From Obelidium mucronatum (Eukaryota; Chytridiomycota; Chytridiomycetes; Chytridiales; Chytriomycetaceae), in assembly GCA_025765595.1 (NCBI GenBank), contig JAIVFH010000027.1, positions 186,001-250,000 on the forward strand: a stretch of DNA of 64,000 bases, in the 5' to 3' direction. A program made the translations under genes and the position numbers. The notes beneath the pieces were generated by a model. The model ran no database searches, was not told the DNA's origin, and was given only the letters and a program-made list of their open reading frames with translations. Shown here in pieces: positions 44,020-54,712 of the stretch (position 1 is the stretch's first letter; each line of letters starts with the position of its first letter).

Positions 44020-46767
44020 TTAAGACTGTCCGTTCCAGTACTGGTTGCTACCTTGGCGGCCATAGCTTTGGTAAGCTTGCTGGTGTTGTTGGTAGGCTGG
44101 GTAGCCTTGGTAGCCCTGGTTACCCAAACCTCCCAGTGGCTGTTGCTGCTGTTGGTTGTAGTAAGACGCTCCAACACCTTGGTTTCCTCCAGCAAGCTGC
44201 GATTGCTGGTTGCCTGGACCACCGTAGCCTCGCGATTGACGGTTTGCCTAAAAGTCCACAATTTAACAACATGACCACCACCCACCAAAAGTTATTCTCA
44301 CCTGCACATTCTGCTGGCCTTGCTTGGCTTGCCCTTGAGACCCAGCACCTTGCGTTTGCGCTTGCTGAGCACCGGTCTGTTGGGCCGCAGTTTGCTGCTG
44401 ACCTTGTTGTGGCTGCTGTTGCTGTTGACCTTGCTGTGGCTGCTGTTGCTGCTGACCCATAATACCAAACCCTGGGAACTGCTGCTGTTGGAATCCACCA
44501 TACGAGTTCTTTCCATAGTCATTTGACAACATTCCGCCTAAACCTGGGGCCCCAGTGGCCATGTCATCGTACACAGCATTCTGGTGATAAAGCTGAGGAG
44601 CAGCTCCATATGATCCGTAACCTCCATTGTTGGCTTGATTCGCAGTAATCCCTCCAATGCTGGCAGGACTTTGCTTTCCAGCCGCCGCAGCGTTACCAGA
44701 CACTCCGGCAACAGAGGCTGTAGAACCAGCAACAGCAGCGGCAGGGTTCGCAACTCCAGCAACTGCACCGGCCTGGTTGGGGTATGGCTGATACATGTTT
44801 TTGTTCACAAACGGTTGTCCATATCCAGAGTTAGGATATCCCATATTTTGGTATTGGTTGACGTAGTAAGGGTAGTAGCCATAAGGGATTGGGTATCCTC
44901 CAGCTTGCTGCTGTTGTGGTTGTTGGGGGCCGGCCCCCTGTTGTGGCTGCCCTGGGGCCTGTGCTCCTGGAATGCCGGGAGCGGCTGCTGTTTGACCAGC
45001 AGCGGCATATTCATGCTGGGCACCGTACTTTTGAATCGGTTGACCATAGGATGGGTCGCTGTAATAGCCCTATACATTCAAACACATGAATAACAAGAGA
45101 CAATTGGAAAATTCCGCGAAATACCATCATCCGCTGTTGATCGTTGCCATATCCATTTCCATAATCCATTGGAAGGCCACCAAGGAATCCCGGAACTTGC
45201 TGCATTTGAGGCGGTATTTGGGGAATTCTTTGCTGAAGTCCTGGGGCACCACCAACAACTGGTTGCTGTTGTTGAAGTGGCTGCTGCGAGTGCTGTTGAG
45301 AAGGTTGGACAGCTTCCTTAACTTCGACAGGTGCAGGTTCTTCGGCGGCAAATTGACCAAATCTCAAACCACTGGTTGTCGGCGCAACAGTGCTTGGCAT
45401 AATTACTGGTGCATCTTGGTTCAATTTCCGAGCGGGCGCAGGGGCGCGTTGCTGCTGCAGCTGCTTTTGGGCAGCAGAAAGACCTGGAGGACCCGCGGCA
45501 CTGACGGATTCTGTAACAGACGGAATTTCTTCAGTTTGTTGCACTTCCTGTTGCCTGACAGGTGATGGTGATCGTGACCGTAGCCGCTGGTTAGGCTCGG
45601 GTGACTTTGACCTCACTTGCTGAACAGTAGGTGTTGCAATGTGCTGTGGCGACGCAGGTGGTGCTGCCTTTACAGGGCTAGCAGATCGTGGAGATGGAGA
45701 CGATTTAGGAACTGTGGCATTTAAGGTGGCGTTAGCCATGGCATCCGTGATTTCTTTTGTTGGTGGAGTTGGCTTGAATCCGCCTTTAGCCTGAGCAGGC
45801 GATGGTGCGGGCTTTGGTTTTTCGACAACAGGTGCTGGAGGAGGAGGATCGGGACTAGAACGAGATTAATGCTTGTCGTCAAAACCAGCGAAATACACAC
45901 CCTTTAACAAGCTGTGCCCATGAAGGAGCAGACGGCTTATTCGGTACAGTAGGGTTCGGTTTTTGTTGAGTTGCGGCTGGTGGTGTTGCTTTCTTCGGTG
46001 GAGAAACAGCCTTTACAGGTGCAGCCACTGGTTCAGCTGTGCTCCATTCATCATCGGCAGTCGTAGCTTCTGCTGCGGCAGGAGCTGCATCTGCAGGCTG
46101 GTAGGACGTTTCTCCCCACTTCACATGCTTAGCTTCTGTTTGCTCTGCTGCTACTGCAGTTTCGTTTCCATTTTGAGTTCGTGGAGCTCGTGGAAATGCC
46201 CCTGCGCTAGAACCACCCCGTCCGCCACGACCACCACGACCGCCTCGACGACCCGCTGCAAATTAAGACTCATGAGTAACACAACACGTTTGATCCGAGG
46301 TAAATGAATGCATACATCCTCGCGCGGAATCGTCGTGGTTTCCTGTAGACGGATATGATCGAGGTTCACGAGCAGCTGGAACGGATGCACTTGTATCGTA
46401 GCCCCCTTTAACTGGTTTAATGGATTTCTCTTTCTTTGTTTTCTTCGAGACCTCCCCCCATTTGCTGGCCGTGCCTAAGAGAAAGCAACAAATTCATAAG
46501 GCTCGCTCAAGCAAAGACAGTAAGCGACCGACTGTGGTGCCCACCTTCGGTGATCCTATTGATGGCCGAATCCAGGTCTCCCCGCACTTCTTCCAAATTT
46601 GTCAGCAAGTCGCTCTCGGTCCATTCGGCTGAAAACAGGTCCAACAGAATACGCAGTTGAGTTGGATATTGTTTCTTTAGGGCCAGTAGAGATGCATCCA
46701 GCTGCGCAGGCTCTGGCTGGCTCAATCCCCATTCGTCATCTTGACTATGTTGTCCTTTTCTTGACAT
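44020..46767 (-). CDS. DEF1: DEF1-like RNA polymerase II degradation factor (CUE domain, Gln-rich)
   Basis: The N-terminus is a CUE ubiquitin-binding domain (LRILLDLFSAEWTESDLLTN, EVRGDLDSAINRITEG), immediately followed by TASKWGEVSKKTKKE, the layout of fungal Def1, which recruits elongin-cullin to stalled Pol II. An Arg/Gly patch (GRRGGRGGRGGRGG), repeated VKWGE/W blocks, SPSP-rich and very long Gln/Pro/Tyr/Gly-rich regions follow, ending YGRQGSNQYWNGQS. Introns are near 46457-46541, 46260-46315, 45847-45905, 45068-45122 and 44248-44301, all GT..AG. The Gln-rich C-terminus is the part that is proteolytically processed in yeast Def1. No frame problem is seen. Confidence 0.8.
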
Positions 46768-47470
46768 CTTCTTATATATATCTAGGAGAGACGTGCGTTA
46801 AAACCAGTGCTGCGCAAACAAGTTTGGGTGGCGAAGAAGAGGAACCCGAAAATGAGAAAGCCGTTTCGCGCGCCGCCCCGCGATCACAGCGCATCGCATC
46901 GCATCGGAGAAAAGGCGCAGCGGCGGCCAGCGGCGCGACGGGGCAGGGCGAGTTGCCCGCGATAAACAAACAATTGCAGACAAATCAACTCAAATCCGCA
47001 CACGGCTCAGGACTCGCCAAGTGGGTTTCCAAGTGCCGCCGCCGCTGGCTACTTTGTGGCGCGGCGGTCAGAGGGTGTGGGGTGGTGGCCCGTGCTTGGC
47101 CTGGCTTTGGGTTGCCAAAGCACGTCTTCTATCTCACCGAAAGTTTTGGGAATTGCGAAAAAGCGAAAACAACCTTTGACAACAACACAAACATGGTATC
47201 AAAGCTTGATCCGCGCAAAATGGATTGTAGTCGAGTGTGTTTATTTGTCTGTTCAAGATAGTGTCTGTGAGTCTGTGTTTGTTTTTGTTCATTCACAAGT
47301 ATTGACAGGTAGCATCGCAACGCGCGCAGAGAGAGAATGAAGATAGAATAAGATAGAATAATGATGGTTTGTTGCAACAAGGACGCTTGAGTGAAAGGAG
47401 ACTTGATGAATTCAAACTTGGCAAAACCAGTCTCTGATAAACAAAACTTGAGCATTAATTCCTCGTGCAA
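46768..47470. other. GC-rich leader region then gene-free DNA
   Basis: 46850-47100 is GC/CpG-rich, with a short CGCAT repeat near 46890-46906, and probably holds the DEF1 promoter and 5' leader. From 47100 to 47470 the sequence is ordinary in composition and has no ORF with a recognisable protein. I see no gene on either strand. Confidence 0.5.
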
Positions 47471-47511
47471 AAATCAAGCAGCAAAGCAATGATGGGTTTG
47501 TGCAGGATGAA

Positions 47512-47610
47512 GGGGTCTGGGTGGGCCCCGCCCTCCGCAAATGTGTCTTATTAATTGGCCATTGGATGCTTGGTCACAACATGCCTGGGTGGCAGGGCCC
47601 AGACTCTTAA
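47512..47610. ncRNA. possible structured RNA: long GC-rich inverted repeat
   Basis: GTCTGGG(TG)GGCCC near 47516-47529 is complementary to GGGCCCAGAC near 47597-47606, enclosing about 70 bases that also contain CCTGGGTGG and CTTGGTC stretches. It lies in a gene-free interval. I do not match it to a known RNA family. Confidence 0.3.
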
Positions 47611-47772
47611 GAGAAAAAAGACTTAAAAAGCCAGCTAAATTCCCATCAGAAAGAACAAGCACTAATTGGCAGCCCATTGACATCTGCAGTATCAACGCGG
47701 ACCGTCGTGCGGACGTAGTAATAAGGACTGGCTTCAGTACAGTGCATCCCAGTGACGACAGTAACTCGTGTT

Positions 47773-48120
47773 TTCAGGGGATTTGAGTATGTTGAGACTT
47801 TGGCTACACTGGCTTCACGACAAACTCTGGACATATTCATCCACCCTGCCAACAACATCAAGCTTGCACCAAACACTACAAATACATAATCACTTCATTT
47901 GATCTCATCCGCATTGTTCAGGGGATTTGAGTAATTGAGGCTTTTGATGGTGCCATTGAAACCTTCATTTGCTCGATTGCCCTGCCCAATATTATGTTGG
48001 AATATCATCCCTTCTCGTCTCCTCACTATCTTGTCGTGTTCAGGGGATTTAGAAATATTGAAGCTTCGCAAAGAATATTTGCGAACCTTCATTATTTCGA
48101 GTTTCCTGCCCACTGCAATA
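47773..48120. repeat. three tandem hairpin units of about 75-80 bp
   Basis: Units begin at 47774, 47917 and 48042 with TTCAGGGGATTT and end with (C)CCTGCCMA. Between the boxes each has a different hairpin, for example TTCGCAAA-GAATA-TTTGCGAA in unit 3 and a wobble-containing TTTTGATGG..CCATTGAAA stem in unit 2; unit 1 pairs GAGACTTTG with CAAACTCTG with mismatches. The pattern of changing sequence but kept pairing suggests a conserved RNA or DNA structure. Strand and function unknown. Confidence 0.5.
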
Positions 48121-48206
48121 ACGCGTTCATTTGAAATAAAGAAAGTGAATAAAAATACAATAATCTACAATAAGCTCAATAATTTGTTGGATAATCACTA
48201 CTTCGA

Positions 48207-50879
48207 ATGGACTGGCTGGATCCAGCAATGATCTCTATGACCGCCGACTTACTCAGCGACACTCCGAATACCACTCCAAGAGACAGTATTGCCGTAGTCA
48301 AACGTTGTCACGCAGACCTTCTAGCTGCTGAAGCTGGCATCGTGGCTATCGGCAACAACCCAGTTTCAAAAAAAAGGCCGAAGCAGCAGACCCCTGAAGC
48401 CTTAAATCTGGCTGTACAGAACGCCCTGGAAGACCTCAGCTCACAGCTTGTGTTTTGTGATTCGATGGATTTGGATGATGCCTTCGCAACCTTCTTTGAA
48501 CTGAAGACACACCTACTTATAATCTCGCTGCTTAAACCCACATATCCGCTGGACGATGCGCATATCCTCACGTCTGCTGTCCTCCGCTTTTTCAACGTTC
48601 TTGCCGAAAACATACACAGCGACCATATTTTATTCCTCCTCTTCTCCAACAACTACATAAATTCGTTGATTTCACATCCGGCGTTTTCATTTAGACGATG
48701 TTCTCCATCTGCTGCTTCTGAAGACGGATTTAATTATTTTATAACTCTGCTCAAGAATCTGTCAAACAAACTCAACAAAAACTCAATCAACTTTTTCCTC
48801 AACGAAAATCTGGATGATTTCCCTTTATTTACTGAAGCGTTGTCGTTGTTTGAATCCGAGGAGGCAATGGTTCGAATCGCTGCAAGAACAGTCACGTTGA
48901 ATATATTCCGAGTTGATGATGCTTCGGCTGCGGAGTTTCTAGTCAATTCAGTTCACGCATTCGACAGGCTATGTAATTGAAATTCTTTGTTGGGGACATC
49001 ATAAAAAGTTTAAAACCGTTCACAGCTCATTTATGGGAAAGGGAGATATCAACAATTCAAACTGAAATTGCAACAAGAAACACAACGCTGCTTCCAAAGA
49101 TTGAAACAGGCATCGATGATTGTGTGGACACCTTGCTGTACTTTGAGGAAATATTTACGTTGGACATTCCATTCATCAATTCCTCGCTGGTCTCGTCATT
49201 GATAAACGGGGTGCTATTCAAGCTTGTCCATGATGTATCAGAAAAGTCCGATATAATTAAGGCGAGTCAATCAGTTGATTGTGACTCAATTGACTCAACC
49301 TTAACACAACAGGGAACAACTCTATTTTTCCTGACACAAGTCTTCAACTACATTTCATACTCGCCCTTGCTCAATTCTTTAACGGAGCTGATTTTTTCTG
49401 CCGATCACCCCACGCGCTCGCTTTTACTTTCGGGTTTGGAAATGGACACATGGAGTCTTATCTCTCCAGAACTGTCACTTGTTATTCCGGCTGATACCTG
49501 CGTGTCTCTTTGTCTCGCACTTTATGCATCGGTTCTTAATTCATCCCATATTGGTCACGAAACGCTGACAAAGTGCAACATTTGTCCCGTTCAGAGAACA
49601 AACACGCGCCGATTAATGGTTTGTATATATATGTTTTTTCTCTCACTATACTCCCTCTCTTAAAAACCGCGTTAGGACTCTTTGGTTTCACCAAGTTCAT
49701 CGCCACAGACGGAATCTTCAATGTTGGCGACTGATTCTACGACGAGTCTTCACTCATCTCAGACAGGGGGTCACACAGTGCCCCCCACCTATGCGTACGA
49801 TGAAAACTTGGTTTTTTTGTTGATTCAAATCCTTGGTTCCATACACGCTTCGAAACTACGGCCAGTGTCGTTAGAATTGGCCGTTTGGATTATTGAAAGA
49901 CTTGTGGGCAATTCAAAAAAGATAATAGCATCAGGTGGTGACAAAGAGCAACGTGGGTCGCTGAACGAAAGCCAAGCAGCCGCCCTTTTGGTAAATTAAA
50001 AAAAAAAATAGGCTTATACTAAATACTGTCATTTTTTTTTCCCAGAATGCGAACGGAAAATGGGGATCCATGATTTCTGCACTAGTGAATGACGGTGTGG
50101 ATTTGGTTGTCGATTTATTGGAATATGAGACCGACATGATGGCGTCGGCAAATGATACCCCTCAACTTCTCAAGGACAGCCGACTTTTGCTTCCCAAAAA
50201 AGAGGCGCCTGTCTCGAAAGTTTCCAATGTGCGAAACGGTAGGAAATGTTGAAAGAAAAAATGAGGCCACAAATCAATCATCTTTTATACCTCTAGAAAT
50301 ACGCGATTTGGCATTCCTTGTCAGAATGTGGTCACTCACCTCACAGTGCCTGGACAAACTGGGATACCCGAAAATGCACAAGCTGCCAGACGCCGTGTCT
50401 GCATTGGAATCTCCTGCGGAACTGGAAAATGGTTTGTGCCTGTTTTTTTGTTTGTCGTTCTTTCCTTTTTAAACTCTATGAAGATTGTATACCTTGCAAG
50501 TTCCTTCAATCCAAAAACCCAGCCATACATGGGAATATCGTCGTCTCCAAACTGGACGAGTCCCTCACAATACTTGAACAGCACAACCAGGTTGTGACTA
50601 TCGTACTACCGATTGTGAACGTTACATGTGTGGTATCCGAAACCAACACCACAGCATTAGATATATCATCACGGTTTTCAATTTGCCGATAAACGACGGC
50701 GAGCTGCGTGCTCATTTTCCCCATCGGCAGGATATGATGTGGCGTGGCAAGATGAGACCCAAAGCAGAAGCACGATAATATTCGACACAGCAAATGCACG
50801 AGACTGTGTATTGAAAAGTGCGGAAAAGGCAAAGTCGAGCAAGCTAGAAGCACGCCGGATTTCATGGTTAAAATTGTTG

Positions 50880-50885
<6 letters not shown>
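48207..50885 (+). CDS. CLEC16A/GOP-1-like protein (one +1 frame break)
   Basis: Endolysosomal/mitophagy regulator of the CLEC16A family. The N-terminal FPL domain is clear: AENIHSDHILFLLFSNNYIN, FNYFITLLKNLSNKLNKNSI, NFFLNENLDDFPLFTEALSL, ESEEAMVRIAARTVTLNIFR. Six exons follow, with introns near 48973-49025, 49619-49675, 49990-50044, 50239-50296 and 50433-50482. The C-terminus (STIIFDTANARDCVLKSAEK, SSKLEARR) matches the family's end but is in the +1 frame relative to TTALDISSRF; the skip is placed at a TTTT run about 50678, and introns of the required length are blocked by a stop. ATG at 48228 is an alternative start. Confidence 0.8.

Positions 50886-50924
<39 letters not shown>
50884..50924 (+). 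repeat. 41-nt poly(A) run forming the whole intergenic gap
   Basis: The only DNA between the CLEC16A-like stop (50883-50885) and the RMT2 start (50926) is this A run plus one G. It shares its first A's with the TAA stop. Confidence 0.9.
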
Positions 50925-50925
<1 letters not shown>

Positions 50926-50931
<6 letters not shown>

Positions 50932-51924
50932 ATCTTTGACGTTGTTACTGCCAACAACCTTCCAAAGCTGAAGGAGCTTCTCGCGGCCGATCCGGATGCA
51001 GTTCATATCCGACACCCGGAAACGAATGCATCTCCTTTGCACTATGCTGCTGCCGCAGGTTCAATCCCAGCGATCGAAGCACTCTTGGAAGCAGGACATC
51101 CATGGAACGAAGTCACCTTTGACCACAAGTCAGCCGCTGAATGGGGTATCGAAAAAGGTCATCAGGAGGTTTGGGATCGACTCCTTGCAGAAGGAATTCG
51201 TGTCGAGATGCTTCTTGCGATTCTGGGCAAACCCCAAGAGGAAAATTTAGATGAGGATACCAAGAAGCAGCTGCATCCTATCGATGATAACGATTTTCTC
51301 AAGAAGAAGTTGACGTATACGGATGGGTTGTTGGTGGACGATGCTGGGAACGGTGTCATGATGGGTTGGGAAGCTCCATTGATGGTGAAACACGCCGAAA
51401 TTATTGCCCCCGTGCCTGGAAAGAAGGTTCTGAATGTTGGGTTTGGGCTCGGGATTATTGATACCTACTTGCAAGAGCGGCTTCCTTCTTCCCACACAAT
51501 TATTGAAGCGCATCCGGATGTGTATGCCCACATGATCGAGCAAGGATGGGACAAGAAACCGAATGTCACTATTCTGTTTGGCAGGTGGCAAGATGTTGTC
51601 GAGCAGCTTGAAGTTTATGACGGCATATTTTTTGACACTTTTGGGGAAGATTATGATGCCTTGAAGGAGTTTCACGAACTGTTGCCCAATATTTTGGCGG
51701 AAGATGGAATCTATTCTTATTTCAATGGATTGGCGGGATCTAACCCATTCTTTCATGAAGTGTCATGCGCTATCGCTGAGTCAGATTTGCTTGACATGGG
51801 AATAACAACGAAGCTGGAAAAGATTGATATGGGAACTCTCGGTGATGAAGTGTGGGATGGAGTGCGTCGTAAATACTGGACTCTGCCAATCTACAATATT
51901 CCAACATGTCGGTTCGAGATGTAG
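50926..51924 (+). CDS. RMT2: RMT2, protein arginine N5-methyltransferase
   Basis: Fungal/plant enzyme that methylates the delta nitrogen of arginine in ribosomal protein L12. Single exon, 332 residues. N-terminal ankyrin repeats (ASPLHYAAAAGSIPAIEALL, HKSAAEWGIEKGHQEVWDRL) are followed by LTYTDGLLVDDAGNGVMMGW and the SAM-binding methyltransferase core: KVLNVGFGLGIIDTYLQERL (motif I), TIIEAHPDVYAHM, VTILFGRWQDV and DGIFFDTFGEDYDALKEFHE. The C-terminus YWTLPIYNIPTC is also family-typical. No frame defects. The start follows directly after a 41-nt poly(A) run. Confidence 0.95.
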
Positions 51925-52221
51925 TGCAATAAAGGCAACGATGACTCCGGGACATAGAAAATAGATTTTGAATATCCTTCAGACAATCAAGGCGATCAGA
52001 TCTGAGCCCTCACAGATGGCAAGAAAACATATCTTGGTTTGAGATATTTATTGGGCCTTCCGGGCTAAGCATTTTATCAGGGGTGTTGATTCAGATAAAA
52101 TAACGAGTGCATGCTTAAAAAACCCCCATATGTGGGGTTGGACCGCCAAGCCTTAGAATAACGCCAGAAAATAAGCGTGGCGCGTGCTTTGCAGCAAAGC
52201 AAAGAAAAAAAGATTGTCAAA

Positions 52222-52964
52222 AATGCTTTCAGTGACAGACATTTACCAAGAACACCCAAATGAAACACCATCGAAGCCATCGTCACACCGCTTCCTGCTA
52301 ATCAAAAACGAAGCCATACGGCGGGAAGTAAAAGAAGAAGACTGCCTTCAGAAAGAGGTATTTAACAACGATACACCCCTTAAAACTCAATTGGGTTTTT
52401 CCTTATCATATCGCTCTCAGCTATATGTCCACCAAGACAAGTCCATCAACGGCATCTTTCTTTCCGCAAAGGATGCCGAATACTTGAGTCTGAAAGAAAT
52501 CGGGACTGTAGACACTCTTTACGGAATCGTGAAAAGGTAATTATTGTGGTTGCTTCCCCTTATCGTCAGCTAAGCACAGCCACCCAACATTCTCCCTCCT
52601 TATTTGCAGATACTCTCCGCTACATATCTCATTCCTCTCGCATACTCATTCGTTACCCGTGGACAACATATTCCAGCTCCCACCTTCTTTTGAAAACACT
52701 GAATTATATGGAGACGGAATCATTGGAATCAACGTACTCTTCACACTGGGAGTCAGTGTAGCGTATGATCGAGGATTCATATACCTTATCCGTAATGGTC
52801 TTGAGCCACTGATCTCGGGTGCTGACAAACCAACTGACGATAAACGGATTGTGCATGTCAACACTTCAGATTTGGCGGTAGCGGCTAGTATTGCGGGACT
52901 TGGTATTTACGAAGATGAGGAGGAAGGGACTTATGATGATGAGGATTTCGATTCGGATGACTGA
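52222..52964 (+). CDS. unrecognised protein with acidic tail
   Basis: Two exons (52222 to about 52537, about 52610-52964) joined by a 72-nt GT..AG intron in VKR-YSPLHI. The protein has alternating hydrophobic stretches (LGFSLSYRSQLYV, GIIGINVLFTLGVSVAYDRG, DLAVAASIAGLGIY) and a strongly acidic end (EDEEEGTYDDEDFDSDD). No catalytic motif is recognised. The 297-bp gap before it contains only an A/C-rich region with a CCCCCATATGTGGGG palindrome near 52121-52135. Confidence 0.6.
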
Positions 52965-53153
52965 AGTTGGCGTTTTCATATTTTTTCACCCTCCACTGAC
53001 TCAGCCCTCCCAATTGTTGGGATTATATGTAAAACCGTGTCTATTTTTTGCTTTCTTTTTGATCTTATCCTTATTTCGTGTGAGCGTTTTAGTGTAAATA
53101 AAAAAAAACCTGAAGTCTTTTGAACTTGCCCCAATATTTAACTTTATTGAAAA

Positions 53154-53753
53154 TCAAGGTGGAACGGCTGATGATGTAACCACGTTACTTTGTATTATTT
53201 CCCCAATTTGGTGTAGTGTCTCGGTGTTATCCTTCTTTTGCACACTCCGTCCAGCAGGCTGAGCAAAATCCTCAAATGGCTCCAACCCTTCCTTCTGCCG
53301 AGATGCACCTCTATATAAATAAATCAAAATAAACAAACGAAAGAATCCGTTTAGTCATGAAAGCATGTGTTTCCCTCCCCCCAATTTTTCTCCCACAATA
53401 CTCAACTGTTTTTTGGCGGCTGTCCACTTGTCCAAAACATTCCCCTTGACCTTTTCCAGACTATCCAGCCAAGTCTGTTTCACGGGTTTCTCGACAGCAG
53501 CGGCAGGTATTACTGGAAGAGCAGCAGGGGCAGCAGCCACATATTGGTTGACTGGCTGAACGGGTTTGATTGTTGGAGATTCCAATGGCGGTGGCCGCAA
53601 CAGGCACAGGTGCACGATCGACAGCGCCACCATGAGGCAGAGAAAGATAAAGATTGGACTATGAGATACTTTCTTCCACCAGGGGACAATCTTCTTCCGT
53701 ATCACAAAGTAGAAGGCGAATGTTGCGAGGTACCATTTCGAACTGAAGGCCAT
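53154..53753 (-). CDS. unrecognised short membrane protein
   Basis: Begins MAFSSKWYLATFAFYFVI, with two hydrophobic segments (the second IFIFLCLMVALSIVHLCLL), then a Pro/Ala-rich linker and a basic helix (SLEKVKGNVLDKWTAAKKQ). A 97-nt intron with a GTTGAG donor (about 53413-53309) joins this to GASRQKEGLEPFEDFAQPAG and a polar end SNVVTSSAVPP. An upstream in-frame ATG at 53783 is possible. Function unknown. Confidence 0.55.
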
Positions 53754-53925
53754 TATGAAATTAAAAATGAGTTTTTCGCTCACACCATGAATATTTTTAG
53801 AAAGAACACATGCTCCAACTTTTGATTCTCTTTATATAAGATTGTAAAACAAGTTATGTTATCCGATAGTTTTCAATACGATGCTTCAACTGGGACGCCC
53901 ATGGTTCCCCACTCCTTTTTTTTCT

Positions 53926-54558
53926 TCAACACTGCATAGAATCGATTTGTTGTTGCTGCTGTCTTTGCATCATCCAGATATGCTGCAAGTGTCCCTGAGA
54001 CCCTGCTCTACAATATTCACAGTCTCCGCGCGCGCTATTTAGAGCGGCGTATGATCGGGGTCTTTCCTCGATCAATCTGTCGATCTGTTGCTGTTGTCCT
54101 TCCATCATCATGGCCATTATCAGTCCCGAATCATCTTGCATCATTTCATTATCATTATTATCAACGATCGCTGGTAGTTGTTGGTGCGAGAACCAATGTG
54201 TCGGAGTTGTTGGTGGGAAAACTGGTGTGGGTGCTGCTGAAAATGCGGGGACCGCTGACGTTGACAAGGTGATTGCACTGTCGCTTGAGTGTAATCGCTT
54301 TGCTTGTGATTCCTAGGTAGAAGGGGAAGAGGCGGAATGACAGAGGTGTTTGAAACTTGGAAAAAAGAGACGAGGCAACATGAGTTAATTTACCCAGCAC
54401 TCGTAACCGCCTGCTGCTCCGACATCTGTCGCCATCATCTCCATTTCAAACTCTGAAGCCTTTCGCTTCTGTCTGATTCCCCCAAACGCGGTTGTTGAGT
54501 TCAGCTCCGGTTGGTTGGAATTGAACTGAAACAGTGGCGTTTGGGCAAAGAAGGACAT
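53926..54558 (-). CDS. unrecognised small Gln/Met-rich protein
   Basis: Two exons joined by an intron from about 54393 to 54316. Exon 1 is MSFFAQTPLFQFNSNQPE..GIRQKRKASEFEMEMM..GYECW, with a likely basic nuclear signal. Exon 2 is ESQAKRLHSSDSAITLS.., with a Pro/Thr region, a Met/Gln-rich helix (GLIMAMMMEGQQQQIDRL), ARGDCEYCRAGS with two cysteines, and a C-terminal QRQQQQQIDSMQC. The paired QQQQ-ID(R/S) segments look like a short internal repeat. No family recognised. Confidence 0.5.
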
Positions 54559-54712
54559 GGCCGGTTTTATCAAGAGTTAAAAATCTTGAAAAATAAGGAG
54601 ACAAGTCAAAACCTCCTAAACATTTTATTATTATTGATTATTGATTGGGAGGCGGAAGGAAAACAGAGGAACGACAGAGTGCGCTCTACTTTCATTGTTT
54701 CGACCCTTTTTT

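Noticed and set aside
46599..47261. Long plus-strand ORF across the DEF1 start and GC-rich leader
   Set aside because: It overlaps the DEF1 CUE domain antisense, and the rest is compositionally driven; no recognisable domain.
48960..49030. Frame break in the CLEC16A-like gene after FDRLC
   Set aside because: A 53-nt intron starting GTAATT and ending CACAG joins FDRL to SHLWERE in frame.
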